39,708 bases of DNA from SIG710 sp045587665 (GTDB lineage Bacteria; Bacillota; Clostridia; Oscillospirales; CAG-272): NCBI GenBank assembly GCA_045587665.1, contig JAZNCT010000044.1, forward strand, positions 1 through 39,708, in the 5' to 3' direction. The position numbers were made by a program, and so were the translations under genes. The notes under the pieces were generated by a model. That model did no database searches. It was not told the origin of the DNA and saw nothing but the letters and a program-made list of their open reading frames with translations. How positions within the stretch are numbered: position 1 is the stretch's first letter; the number at the start of each line of letters is the position of its first letter. Shown piece by piece: positions 1 through 9,130 of the stretch.

Positions 1-2343
1 GCACGCGCATCGATGCCCGGTATGATGGACACCATTCTTAATCTCGGTTTGAATGAAGAAGTAGTTGAAGTTATGGCTAAGAAGTCGGGCAACGCTCGCT
101 GGGCTTACGACTGCTACAGAAGATTTATCCAGATGTATTCCGACGTCGTTATGGAAGTTGGTAAGAAGTACTTTGAACAGCTCATCGATGAGATGAAGGA
201 AGCTAAGGGCGTTACGTTTGACGTTGACCTTACCGCTGAGGATCTCAAGGAACTTGCTGAGCAGTTCAAGGCCGAATATAAGTCTAAGATCGGTAAGGAC
301 TTCCCCTCCGACCCCAAGGAGCAGCTTATCGGCGCAGTTAAGGCAGTATTCCGCAGCTGGGACAACCCCCGTGCAAACGTTTACCGCCGCGACAACGATA
401 TTCCTTACAGCTGGGGTACTGCAGTTAACGTACAGGCAATGGCATTCGGTAATATGGGTGACGATTGCGGTACGGGAGTTGCGTTTACACGTGACCCTGC
501 TACAGGCGAAAAGAAGCTCATGGGTGAGTTCCTTACAAACGCACAGGGTGAGGACGTTGTTGCAGGTGTTCGTACACCTATGCCTATCGCTGAAATGGCA
601 AACAAGTTCCCCGCAGCATTTGCTGAATTTACAAAGGTTTGCGAGATTCTCGAGAACCACTATCACGATATGCAGGATATGGAGTTTACCATTGAAAATG
701 AGAAGCTCTATATGCTCCAGACAAGAAACGGTAAGAGAACAGCTCCCGCAGCTCTTCAGATCGCAGTTGATCTCGTTGCTGAGGGCCACAAGACAAAGGA
801 AGAGGCTGTCCTCATGATCGACCCCTGAAACCTTGACACACTTCTCCATCCCCAGTTCGATGCAAAGGCTCTTAAGGCTGCTACACCTATGGGCAGAGGC
901 CTTGGTGCTTCTCCCGGTGCTGCTTGCGGTCAGGTAGTATTCTCTGCAGAGGATGCTGAGGCTTGGAAGAACGCAGGCAAGAAGGTTGTCCTTGTTCGTC
1001 TTGAAACATCTCCTGAGGATATCACAGGTATGAAGGCTGCTCAGGGTATCCTTACAGTTCGCGGTGGTATGACTTCTCACGCAGCAGTTGTTGCTCGTGG
1101 TATGGGTAAGTGCTGCGTTTCAGGATGCGGCGAGATCGCTATGGATGAGGAGAACAAGAAGTTTACTCTCGCAGGCAAGACATTCGTAGAAGGCGACTAT
1201 ATCTCTATCGACGGTTCTACCGGTAATATCTATGACGGCATTATCCCCACAGTTGATGCAGAGATCTCCGGCAACTTCGGCACGATCATGGGCTGGGCTG
1301 ACGAGTTCCGTACACTTAAGGTTAGAACAAACGCTGATACACCCACAGACGCAAAGAAGGCTCGTGAGCTTGGCGCAGAGGGTATCGGTCTTTGCCGTAC
1401 AGAGCATATGTTCTTTGAAGCAGACAGAATTGCTGCTTTCCGTGAGATGATCTGCTCCGACACTGCAGAGGAAAGAGAAGTTGCACTTGCAAAGATCCTT
1501 CCTTACCAGCAGGCAGACTTCGAGAAGCTCTATGAGGCTCTCGAGGGCAACCCCGTTTGCATCAGATTCCTTGACCCCCCGCTTCATGAGTTCGTTCCCA
1601 CAACCGAGGAGGATATAGCTCTTCTCGCTAAGGCACAGGGCAAGAGCGTTGAGGATATCAAGGCTATCATCGCTTCTCTCCATGAGTTCAACCCCATGAT
1701 GGGTCACCGTGGATGCCGTCTTGCAGTAACTTATCCCGAGATCGCAGCAATGCAGACAAAGGCAGTTATCCGTGCGGCTATCAATACACAGAAGGCTCAT
1801 GCTGATTGGAACGTTGTTCCCGAAATTATGATTCCTCTCGTTGGCGACGTTAAGGAGCTTAAGTATGTTAAGAAGGTAGTTGTTGAAACAGCTGACGCTG
1901 AGATCGCTGCTGCAGGCGCTGACCTTAAGTATGAGGTTGGTACAATGATAGAAATTCCCAGAGCTTGTCTCACAGCTGATGAGATCGCTGCTAACGCAGA
2001 CTTCTTCTGCTTCGGCACAAATGACCTCACTCAGATGACATACGGCTTCTCCAGAGATGATGCAGGTAAGTTCCTTTCTGCTTACTATGATGCAAAGATT
2101 TTCGAGAACGATCCTTTTGCAAAGCTTGACACAACAGGTGTTGGTAAGCTTATGAACATGGCAGTTTCCATGGGTAGACCCGTAAATAAGAATCTCCATG
2201 TAGGTATCTGCGGTGAGCACGGTGGCGACCCCACATCTGTTGAGTTCTGCCACAGCATTGGTCTCGACTATGTATCCTGCTCTCCTTTCCGTGTTCCGAT
2301 CGCACGCCTCGCTGCTGCACAGGCTGCTATAAAGAGCAAGTAA
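1..2343 (+). pseudogene. ppdK: Pyruvate, phosphate dikinase, 5'-truncated by window, with in-frame TGA
   Basis: PPDK interconverts pyruvate, ATP and phosphate with PEP, AMP and diphosphate in the cytoplasm. The frame is open from base 1 (residues ARASMPGMMDTILNLGLN), so the gene begins outside the window. The visible part covers the end of the nucleotide-binding domain, the phosphohistidine domain (GGMTSHAAVVARGMGKCC, catalytic His near base 1080) and the PEP-binding barrel (GLCRTEHMFF, FGTNDLTQMTYGFSRDD, GICGEHGGDP). The frame is broken by a TGA at 826-828, between MIDP and NLDTLLHPQFD, where relatives normally have a residue such as Arg (CGA to TGA is one transition). Homology continues without loss on both sides, so this is one gene with a nonsense codon or a base-call error. 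Codon use is strongly biased, as for a highly expressed gene. A terminator follows. Confidence 0.93.
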
Positions 2344-2359
2344 TTTAAATTACAATTTG

Positions 2360-2402
2360 AAAAAAGATCCCCCTGCCAATCCGGCAGGGGGATCTTTTTT
2401 TT
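2360..2402 (+). terminator. Intrinsic terminator of ppdK
   Basis: A GC-rich stem (GATCCCCCTGCC paired with GGCAGGGGGATC) follows the ppdK stop by about 20 nt and ends in a run of eight or more T. Confidence 0.93.
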
Positions 2403-2406
2403 ACTC

Positions 2407-2435
2407 TTGCCTTTTTTTGTCGAATGTGGTATAAT
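2407..2435 (+). promoter_or_regulatory. Promoter for the YwaF-like gene
   Basis: TTGCCT (2407-2412), a 17-nt spacer and TATAAT (2430-2435) lie 28 nt before the start codon at 2463. Confidence 0.7.
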
Positions 2436-2462
2436 GGTAAAAAATCTACCGGGAGGGTAAAT

Positions 2463-3245
2463 ATGCTTGAGTTTTTTAAATACTTTTTTGGAAAAGGAGA
2501 AGCTGAGGAATTTACCAATTTTACACTTGCTCATTTTTTGCCGATAATATGCGCTGCGGTGATGATATTTCTGATTTGCCGATACAGGAGAGATATCGCA
2601 GAACTGAAAAACGAGCATTATTTCAGATATGCGCTGGCTTTTGCTCTTATCATCAGCGAAATGTCATATTATTGGAGACTGATAGCAATTCCTTCTCTCG
2701 TACCGAACCCTGTGGATCATCTGCCGATAACAGTGTGTGGCTGGGTGGCTGTATTTGGCAGCTATATGCTGATAGGTAAATCACAGACCTTGTTTGATCT
2801 GTGCTATTTTTGGTCTTTGAGCGGATCGGTGTTTGCCCTAATAACGCCAACCGTTATTACATTTACAGGTCCCACAAGATTCAGATATTATCAGTTTTGG
2901 GCGGAGCATCTTCTATGCTATGTTGCAGTGTTCTATATGATATTTGTGCATAAAATGCGTCCTACACTCAAATCATTTGCAAAAGCTTATGCAGGGCTTG
3001 GTGCGCTGGCAGTGATAGCATACATAGCAAACCGTCTTATAGGACCGGGAGCAAATTATTTGTTTATGGCCCGTCCCGAGGATACGCCCTCGATACTTGA
3101 TATTCTGCCTCCCAATTTTGCCCTTCGCCTTTTTGTTATGGTCGCTGTTGTGTCACTGATGTTTGCACTAGCATATCTGCCGTGGTATATAAGAGACAGA
3201 AAAGGTTCAGTGCCTGTGGTAAATACCGATGAAAATGAAAGCTGA
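2463..3245 (+). CDS. TIGR02206/YwaF-like integral membrane protein
   Basis: A 260-residue polytopic membrane protein of unknown function. It resembles the YwaF/TIGR02206 family: a short N-terminal segment with an FTLAHF motif, then about six hydrophobic segments with conserved HLPITVCGW near residues 80-90 and a Trp-rich turn (YQFWAEHLLCY). The ATG at 2463 is preceded by GGGAGGG at a good distance; an in-frame start further upstream lacks this site. It has its own promoter and is closed by a terminator shared with the convergent EEP gene. The family call rests on overall pattern, and no biochemical role can be read from the sequence. Confidence 0.75.
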   Translation: MLEFFKYFFGKGEAEEFTNFTLAHFLPIICAAVMIFLICRYRRDIAELKNEHYFRYALAFALIISEMSYYWRLIAIPSLVPNPVDHLPITVCGWVAVFGSYMLIGKSQTLFDLCYFWSLSGSVFALITPTVITFTGPTRFRYYQFWAEHLLCYVAVFYMIFVHKMRPTLKSFAKAYAGLGALAVIAYIANRLIGPGANYLFMARPEDTPSILDILPPNFALRLFVMVAVVSLMFALAYLPWYIRDRKGSVPVVNTDENES

Positions 3246-3257
3246 AAAAATTTTCAA

Positions 3258-3299
3258 ACAAAAATCATCTCTGCAGATTTGCAGAGATGATTTTTTTGT
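3258..3299. terminator. Bidirectional terminator between convergent genes
   Basis: The hairpin AATCATCTCTGCA / TGCAGAGATGATT is flanked by A-rich sequence on the left and a T7 run on the right, so it can serve both the YwaF-like gene and the EEP hydrolase on the minus strand. Confidence 0.85.
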
Positions 3300-3309
3300 T
3301 CCCTGATTG

Positions 3310-4047
3310 TTATTCTATTTCTGCGATATGTACCCTGTGGTCTGAAACATAGCTTTCCGGAATCTCGGCAGATATTATGTCAAATTCTTTTGAGGCAAAA
3401 ATATAATCAATCTTTATTCTTGGTAAATTAGAGGGAAAGGTGAGAGAGCTTCCGCTGATCTTGTCTGCGGCATCATTCATTCTTTTAAATATTGGAGAAA
3501 GAAGCCTGTCTGTTGGGGTGGCATTAAAATCTCCCATAAGGAGCTTTTTGCCCGCTGTTTTGTCAAGCTCCCGACAAATGATCCTCACAGCACCGAGACA
3601 TTCATCGGGGCAGAGACCCATGTGGCAAACAAAAACATTTATTTCTTCACCGCCGGCTGAAAGTGTGGCTTTTAGGAGGCATCTGTCTTCATAACGATCA
3701 TACAGCCTCAGGTCCTTTTTTGGTGAGAGTATTGGAAACACTTCTGATTTTACTATATCAAAGCGTGATAAAATCGCATTTCCGTAAAGCCATGTGTCGC
3801 GGTAAAGTGCCGGAGCAAAATAATAATTCATGTTTGTGAGAGATGCAAGCGTCTTAGCCTGTGGAGCGTTGATCTCGTTAATATTTTCGGGTTCCGGAAT
3901 GTTTTCAGGGATACCTCGCACTTCGTTTAGCCCAACGATATCCGGTTTGATTTCATTGATATAATCGGCAAATGCAGCAAGGTCGATTCTTTTTTCGGGG
4001 TCATCGAATATTACACCGTGCTGGATATTAAAGGTCATTATTTTCAT
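3310..4047 (-). CDS. Endonuclease/exonuclease/phosphatase (EEP) family hydrolase
   Basis: A 245-residue single-domain EEP protein, a metal-dependent phosphodiesterase fold. Family signatures in order are MTFNIQHG (start of the fold), GLNEV (metal-binding Glu, about residue 41), GNAILSRF, MGDFNATP (catalytic Asp/Asn, about residue 172) and the C-terminal SDHR (catalytic His). No signal peptide or membrane segment is seen, so it is probably cytoplasmic. The ATG at 4047 follows AAAGGAGACC. The GH3 lipoprotein gene ends 14 nt upstream (stop at 4062), so the two probably form one transcript. The substrate cannot be told: the EEP fold covers nucleases, sphingomyelinases and sugar-phosphate or lipid phosphatases. 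Confidence 0.85.
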   Translation of the reverse strand: MKIMTFNIQHGVIFDDPEKRIDLAAFADYINEIKPDIVGLNEVRGIPENIPEPENINEINAPQAKTLASLTNMNYYFAPALYRDTWLYGNAILSRFDIVKSEVFPILSPKKDLRLYDRYEDRCLLKATLSAGGEEINVFVCHMGLCPDECLGAVRIICRELDKTAGKKLLMGDFNATPTDRLLSPIFKRMNDAADKISGSSLTFPSNLPRIKIDYIFASKEFDIISAEIPESYVSDHRVHIAEIE

Positions 4048-4061
4048 CAGTGGTCTCCTTT

Positions 4062-5228
4062 TTAGCCCACAATTTTATATTCGAGCTTCATTTTGATTAT
4101 TCTGAGTACAGATTCGTCTATGCGCTCTTCACTTATTCTGCCGCTTTTCACAGCTTCGACAACTGCAGGATACTGAGAGGCAATATTCGAGCAGCAGAGC
4201 AGATCATTGCCTGCTATAATGGCAAGCACTGCAGCCTCTCCGCTTTCGGTAAATTCTCCGATTGCGTCCATAGCAAGATCGTCAGTCATTGCAACTCCTT
4301 CAAAGCACAGCTCATCTCGCAGCAGCGAGAGCACTTTGGGGGATAGAGAAGCTGGCATTTTACTGTCGATGCACTCAACGATACTGTGGGATATCATAAC
4401 AACCGGTGCGCCTGCCGCTATGCCGGCATCAAAGGGGACAAGATCATTTTTTCTGAGATCACTTAGACTTCTTTTATCATATGCTATGCCTGTGTGGGTA
4501 TCAGAGTTGCTTCCGTAACCGGGAAAGTGTTTTAGTGACGAGAGAATACCATGATCTTTCATTATCTTTACCGTTTTGCTGACATAATCGGCGGTTTCAT
4601 CTCTGCCTTTGCCTAAGCTTCTTTTATAAATGAAGTCCTTTTCGTTTGTTGAGATATCTGCAACAGGTGCAAGGTTAAAATTGAGCCCGAGGGAAATAAG
4701 AAAATCGGATTTTTCGGCGGCGTCCGCAAGGACGGTCTCAAGTCCGCCTGCTTCATAAAGCTCGGCAGGGGAGGCAAACCTTTGATCTCTGAAGGCTGTG
4801 TAGAGGCTGGCACGGCACACAGTTCCGCCCTCCTCGTCAACTGCTGTCAGAAGCGGAATTTTAGATGTGCCGTTGTAGCTTTCTATCATTGTCAAAAAGC
4901 TTTTGGGGTCAGAACCCCTGAAGTCTCTGCCAAAGAAGATTATGCCGCCAACCTTATATTTTTCGATAAGAGCTATGCCTTCTTCTGCTGTTTTAGGATT
5001 CCTTGCAAGAAAAAGCTGCCCCACCTTATCTTCAATCGTCATCGAAGATAAAATCTCATGTGCCGCATCACTGTTTGGGATGATGCTCTGGCTGCTTTCG
5101 GCATCAGGTGTGCTTTCAACATTGCTATTGTAGAGGGTGCTGCAGCCTTCGGGCTGCTCTTCAAAGGGGATCACGATGCTGCAGGAAGAGAGCAGGATCA
5201 CTATTAAAATCAAAATATACTTTTTCAT
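4062..5228 (-). CDS. Glycoside hydrolase family 3 lipoprotein (NagZ-like beta-N-acetylhexosaminidase)
   Basis: A 388-residue lipoprotein. The signal peptide MKKYILILIVILLSSCS has a lipobox (LSSC, Cys16), and an acidic linker runs to about residue 50. The GH3 barrel shows DKVGQLFLAR, GGIIFFGRDF, AVDEEGGTVCR, NLAPVADIS, the KHFPGYGSNSDTHTG loop and the nucleophile region AMTDDLAMDAI. The KHFPG(x)nDSH-like loop and the nucleophile motif are typical of NagZ-type enzymes that release N-acetylglucosamine from cell-wall or dietary glycans. It is expected on the outer face of the cytoplasmic membrane. The ATG at 5228 has AGGAGACAAT upstream; a longer in-frame extension has no such site and would overlap the promoter. 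Confidence 0.9.
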   Translation of the reverse strand: MKKYILILIVILLSSCSIVIPFEEQPEGCSTLYNSNVESTPDAESSQSIIPNSDAAHEILSSMTIEDKVGQLFLARNPKTAEEGIALIEKYKVGGIIFFGRDFRGSDPKSFLTMIESYNGTSKIPLLTAVDEEGGTVCRASLYTAFRDQRFASPAELYEAGGLETVLADAAEKSDFLISLGLNFNLAPVADISTNEKDFIYKRSLGKGRDETADYVSKTVKIMKDHGILSSLKHFPGYGSNSDTHTGIAYDKRSLSDLRKNDLVPFDAGIAAGAPVVMISHSIVECIDSKMPASLSPKVLSLLRDELCFEGVAMTDDLAMDAIGEFTESGEAAVLAIIAGNDLLCCSNIASQYPAVVEAVKSGRISEERIDESVLRIIKMKLEYKIVG

Positions 5229-5250
5229 ATTGTCTCCTATTGATATATAC

Positions 5251-5279
5251 ATTTTAACACATTGCTTTTGGCTTTTCAA
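5251..5279 (-). promoter_or_regulatory. Promoter of the GH3-EEP transcript
   Basis: On the minus strand, TTGAAA (5279-5274), a 17-nt spacer and TAAAAT (5256-5251) lie 22 nt upstream of the GH3 start. It overlaps the truncated left end of the remnant on the other strand. Confidence 0.7.
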
Positions 5280-5540
5280 TACGGTTGGCTTGTTTTTGTA
5301 GAAAATGCCGATGATTTTGCTGAATATGCAAGACAGGGCGGTCTAACAGCACTTGAGCATGTTAAGAGGGTTAGAGACTCCGGCAGAAAAATGGGCTGGA
5401 TAGTTTTCTGGAGCGGCTGGACAAATAACTATATGTCGCTTGATCTCATATATGAAGCAGATGAGTTGATGAAGGATGAATTTATCTATGACCTTTCAGA
5501 GTCAAGAAAAATTCTGCTTGATGCACATTATACAAATTGA
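5262..5540 (+). pseudogene. 3' fragment of an unrecognised gene
   Basis: An open frame of about 90 codons with normal protein composition (WLVFVENADDF, ALEHVKRVRDSG, GWIVFWSGWTNNY), ending at TGA 5538-5540 directly before a strong terminator. There is no ribosome binding site or ATG; the only start is a TTG at 5262 inside the promoter of the opposite gene. It therefore looks like the C-terminal end of a longer protein whose 5' part was lost, with the break near 5260-5280. I do not recognise the family. Confidence 0.5.
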
Positions 5541-5586
5541 TAGCAAAACACACGGGGCACTTTAAAGCACCCCGTGTGTTTTGCTA
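5541..5586. terminator. Bidirectional terminator
   Basis: A perfect long hairpin (AGCAAAACACACGGGGC with its complement, loop about 8 nt). The flanking A and T runs allow termination from both sides; it closes the large minus-strand operon and the orphan fragment. Confidence 0.88.
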
Positions 5587-6511
5587 TTTCACATAGTTAT
5601 TTTTTGCTGTAGTCAGCTCTTCGATAAACATTTTGTCAAGCTCTGTCAGCCGATAGTCCTTTTTATATATTAAAACATCTCTGTAGAGCTTCTTATTATC
5701 CGGACATTTTTTATGAACAAGTCCGTATCTTTCAAGCAATCCGTCCGGCATAGGTGATACCCACATAAAGGTTTCGGGGTTTTCTGCCAAAAGCTCAAAC
5801 TGGCTGGCGCGTTCAAAAACAAATATCTGCCTTTCTGTGTTGTCAGGCAATTCGCTTTTTTTTTACCTCTGCAAGAGGCATAGATGGAACAAAGGGATCG
5901 GCGTGAGCTATTTCGATATAAGGCTCAAGGTCAGAAAAATATACTGTTTCACGCTTGGCAAGTGGGTGATTTTCGTTCATGACCAGCTTGTATTTGAACT
6001 CTGTAACAAGCTCTGAAACAAGTCCTTTCTCCTCAAACATTGCTTTAAAATAGGCATCGTGCTTTGCCGCATACCTTATAATGCTCAGCTTATAATCAGC
6101 GTGCAAAACGTTGTTGATAGCCCTTGAAGAGTTTGTTTCTTTGTAAACTATCTCGGTCTTGTGACCTTGCGAGATACGCTTCGAAAGCTGTGCGATAGCG
6201 TGTGCGATGTAGCTGGCTCTGGGCACCGAGATTGAAAAACGCTGCTTTTCGGGATGACCGTCCTTAAACATATTTTCAACCTCGTCCACCTGAGCGAGAA
6301 TTCGTTCTGCATACTGAAGAAGTTTTTCACCGTCTGGGGTGGGGACCATACCTCGGCCTGTTCTCTCAAAAATAGTGATGCCCAGAGAACCTTCAAGCTC
6401 CTTTATTGCACGGCTTAGATTTGGCTGTGCCATATATAGCTTTTCGGCTGCCTTTATAATTGAACCTGCCTTTGCCACCTCTATTGCATATTTTAGATAT
6501 AATATATTCAA
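5584..6511 (-). pseudogene. LysR-family transcriptional regulator, frameshifted in an A9 tract
   Basis: The N-terminal winged helix-turn-helix is clear (YLKYAIEVAKAGSIIKAAEK, AQPNLSRAIKELE, FERTGRGMVPTPDGE), followed by a LysR-type effector domain. The first frame (6511-5843) ends with AEVKKKRIA just after nine A in the coding strand (minus-strand complement of T 5856-5864). The second frame (from 5850 down) continues as ELPDNTERQIFVFERASQFELL to a normal C-terminus at 5584. With eight A, the gene is exactly 309 codons including stop, the usual LysR size. The start lies 9 nt after the ABC ATPase stop, so it is the last gene of the operon and may have sensed the transported substrate or a metabolite of the reductase-like enzyme. 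A real mutation, slippage or a sequencing error are all possible. Confidence 0.88.
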
Positions 6512-6520
6512 AGCTAACTC

Positions 6521-7276
6521 CTACCTGAAGAAAATCTTCTTTTCTTCGCCGTTTGTGCCTTCAAAATGGCGAAGAGAAAAATATTTTTCTATAATTTTGT
6601 TTTTTAGAAAGTGTTCACTGTCACCAAATTCTGCAAGACCGCCTACTGAGATGAGGGCAATCCTATGAGAAAGCTCAATGGCATCCGAAAGCTCGTGCAT
6701 AACTATAAGCACGGTTTTCCCAAGATCTTTTGCAAGGTGTTCAAGCAAGGAAGATATTTCTGATGCTGAGGCAGGATCAAGATGAGCCATTGGTTCATCG
6801 AGAACGATCAAAGGGGTTTCCTGGGCAAGCAGCATGGCTATAAAGGCACGCTTTTTTTCTCCTCCCGAAAGTGTTGAAAAAGACCTTTCGGCAAGCTGTA
6901 GCATATCCGTCATTTCCAAAGCATTGTCTGCGGCGAGCTTGTCCTTTTTTGAAAGGATGCCCATTCCGCCCACATAAGGATTTCTGCCAAGCTGTACAAG
7001 AGATCGAATGCTGAAATCGTTCTGGGGCATGATTTGTGGAAGAATGGCAACAAGTCTTGCTCTTTCTCTTGAAGTTAATTTTGAAATGTCCTTTCCCTCT
7101 ATAAGAATACTTCCGCTATATTTGTTTGCTGAGCTGAGACAGCCCACAAGTGTTGATTTTCCACTTCCGTTTTTTCCGATTATGGCAGTTATTTTACCCT
7201 TTTCAGCGGAAAATGATATGTTATCAATCAGGACTTTACCGCTTTTTTTAACCGTAACATTTTTGAATTCAAGCAT
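6521..7276 (-). CDS. ABC transporter ATP-binding protein, FecE/BtuD type
   Basis: A 251-residue ATPase that powers import of an iron-siderophore, heme or corrinoid-type ligand. It shows Walker A GKNGSGKST (about residue 35), the Q-loop region AILPQIMPQ, the signature LSGGEKKRA, Walker B LIVLDEP and the H-loop VMHELSD. The order and sizes match FecE/FhuC/BtuD-type systems rather than exporters. It overlaps the permease gene by 8 nt and is followed 9 nt later by the LysR gene, all on one transcript. The exact ligand cannot be read from this subunit. Confidence 0.93.
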   Translation of the reverse strand: MLEFKNVTVKKSGKVLIDNISFSAEKGKITAIIGKNGSGKSTLVGCLSSANKYSGSILIEGKDISKLTSRERARLVAILPQIMPQNDFSIRSLVQLGRNPYVGGMGILSKKDKLAADNALEMTDMLQLAERSFSTLSGGEKKRAFIAMLLAQETPLIVLDEPMAHLDPASASEISSLLEHLAKDLGKTVLIVMHELSDAIELSHRIALISVGGLAEFGDSEHFLKNKIIEKYFSLRHFEGTNGEEKKIFFR

Positions 7277-8258
7277 TGTGTCCTCTCCTTTTGATCAAAA
7301 GAATAAAGAAGAAGGGAGAGCCGATAAAGGCCATAATAATACCCACCGAAATCTCTGAAGGGGCAAAAATCACTCTGCCAAGAAGATCTGAAAGCGTCAC
7401 AAGTGTCGCTCCGAGCAACGGGGCTAAGGTAAGCTGTTTTATCAGCCTTTGACCAACGATCTTTCGTACCATATGAGGCACTATAAGTCCAACAAAGCCA
7501 AGCAGACCTGCAAAGCTGACCACTGCCGCCGCGCTCATAGCGGCAAGCGCCAGGGAGAGGGCTCTGAGTGCACCGGGCTTTATTCCAAGTCCCAAGGCGG
7601 CCTCATCTCCAAGAGACAGAGCCGACATCCTGCCGCTTATAGATACCGAGACAAGCAGACAGGCAAAGATCAGAACGACAGGCGTTATCAGCTTTTTGAC
7701 CGTGACGCCCGAAAAGCCTCCGATAGAAAAGGCACTGTATGAGGCAAGAACATCAGTATCAAGGGATGAAACAAATGAAATACCTGCCCCCAAAAGAGAT
7801 GTCAGAGCAATGCCTGCAAGGATAAGTGTTGCTTTTCCGCCGCCTGTGGCACGGGAAATGAGCATTATCAGAAGAGAGGAGGCAAATGCACCTGCAAATG
7901 CTGCAATGGGTAGCAGATGTGAAAGAGCAGGGCAAAACGATAGGAATATAACTGTCATAAGTCCTGCGCCCGAGCTTACGCCAATGGTGTTGGGGCTTGC
8001 AAGATCGTTTCCCATAACACTTTGAATTATAACTCCGGAAAGAGAAAGACCAAAGCCTGCTGTTATGGCTGCAAGAAGACGGGGAATTCGGATATAGAGC
8101 ATTATAGCTCTCTCATATTCAAATCCCGCCTTGCCGGTTATTCCGTTTATAATCGCCCCTATACTAAGATCTGCACTTCCCAAAGACAGCGACAGCAAAG
8201 CTGAAATCGCAAGTGCGGTGATCATCATAGAGTATATAAAAAGTGTTTTGCTTTTCAT
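7269..8258 (-). CDS. FecCD-family ABC transporter permease
   Basis: A 329-residue integral membrane permease with about ten hydrophobic segments, of the BtuC/FecCD family that imports siderophores, heme or vitamin B12. Typical family stretches are YIRIPRLLAAITAGFGLSLSG (near residues 55-75), NDLASPNTIGVSSGAG and the coupling region GLLGFVGLIVPHMVRKIVG. Only one permease gene is present, so it should act as a homodimer. It overlaps the binding-protein gene by 4 nt and the ATPase gene by 8 nt, indicating translational coupling. Confidence 0.94.
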   Translation of the reverse strand: MKSKTLFIYSMMITALAISALLSLSLGSADLSIGAIINGITGKAGFEYERAIMLYIRIPRLLAAITAGFGLSLSGVIIQSVMGNDLASPNTIGVSSGAGLMTVIFLSFCPALSHLLPIAAFAGAFASSLLIMLISRATGGGKATLILAGIALTSLLGAGISFVSSLDTDVLASYSAFSIGGFSGVTVKKLITPVVLIFACLLVSVSISGRMSALSLGDEAALGLGIKPGALRALSLALAAMSAAAVVSFAGLLGFVGLIVPHMVRKIVGQRLIKQLTLAPLLGATLVTLSDLLGRVIFAPSEISVGIIMAFIGSPFFFILLIKRRGHNA

Positions 8259-9130
8259 TTTGCTTCACCAGTTATAATATCCGCAAGATAGCTATATGCC
8301 TCTCCCCATCTTGAACAGGGCTTGAAATGAAACAGCTCTCTCGGAAGGATAAAGGTGTTTTGTTTTTTTACGGCAGAAAGCTGTGACCAAGGCTTCGAGC
8401 TTAAAAGATTGCTGACATTTGCTTTTGCCGAAGCTTCATCCCCCATAAGAGAAAAGAAGATATATTCCGGGTCCGCGGCAAGAATAGCCTCAAGTCCAAG
8501 CTCTGATATGGGGGCATCGTCGGCTATGTTTACGCATCCAAGCTCTCTTAGCATCGCTGCGGCAAAATGCTCTTGGCTTGTTTTTGTTTTTGTAGAAGAA
8601 GAAGTGCTTCCTGCCCTGAAAAAGACGATCTTTTTGCCTTTTACAGCCTGTATTTCTTTGCTTTCGATAAGCTGAATGGCAATAGCCTTTATATCCTCAG
8701 CATTTTTATAAGCGCTTTTATTGCCTGTAATATCGGTCATAGCATCAAGAGCCAGGAGATAGTCATCAAGGCTTTCTATGCGTAGGCTCAGCACCTCTAT
8801 GCTGTTTTCTTTTAGCAGCTCTGAAAGCTCAGCTTGCGCGGGAATATCCGCAGAGCATATAACAAGAGTAGGCTTATATGAAAGAAGCAGTTCGGCATTT
8901 ATGCTTTTTCCTGCCCCCGAGTCAACCAAAGGCGTTCCTGCCGGAGCAAAGCCACGTTCAACAGTTTCGCCGACGGTAATGTCAATGCTTCCGCCTGCTT
9001 CAAGCCATATTTCTGCAAGGGAGGAAAACAAAACAGCGGTTCGTTCCCTTTTTTGAATAGGGGCCTTTTCGCTGCAGGAAAAAAGCAGCAAGGCAAGCGC
9101 CAGCAATGTTACGGAAAAGAGTTTTTTCAT
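8255..9130 (-). CDS. FecB/BtuF-type substrate-binding lipoprotein
   Basis: A 291-residue lipoprotein. The signal peptide has a lipobox (LFSC, Cys19), then a periplasmic-binding-protein fold of the single-helix-hinge type: RTAVLFSSLAEIWLEAGGS, GAGKSINAELLLSYKPTLVI and a C-terminal FKPCSRWGEAYSYLADII block typical of this class. It captures the ligand outside the membrane and delivers it to the FecCD permease encoded next. It overlaps both neighbours by 4 nt. The ligand is unknown: iron chelate, heme and corrinoid remain possible. Confidence 0.9.
   Translation of the reverse strand: MKKLFSVTLLALALLLFSCSEKAPIQKRERTAVLFSSLAEIWLEAGGSIDITVGETVERGFAPAGTPLVDSGAGKSINAELLLSYKPTLVICSADIPAQAELSELLKENSIEVLSLRIESLDDYLLALDAMTDITGNKSAYKNAEDIKAIAIQLIESKEIQAVKGKKIVFFRAGSTSSSTKTKTSQEHFAAAMLRELGCVNIADDAPISELGLEAILAADPEYIFFSLMGDEASAKANVSNLLSSKPWSQLSAVKKQNTFILPRELFHFKPCSRWGEAYSYLADIITGEAK

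Noticed and set aside
826..828. UGA read as selenocysteine or a reassigned codon in ppdK
   Set aside because: PPDK has no selenocysteine there, no SECIS-like hairpin stands out directly after it, and UGA is the functional stop in several neighbouring genes.
1120..2253. Long minus-strand open frame (377 codons) inside ppdK
   Set aside because: It is opposite a clearly homologous, codon-biased gene; its composition (Cys- and Leu-rich, no domains) is the shadow of plus-strand codon bias.
7449..8204. Several plus-strand open frames within the permease gene
   Set aside because: All are antisense to an unmistakable FecCD permease with overlapping, coupled neighbours.
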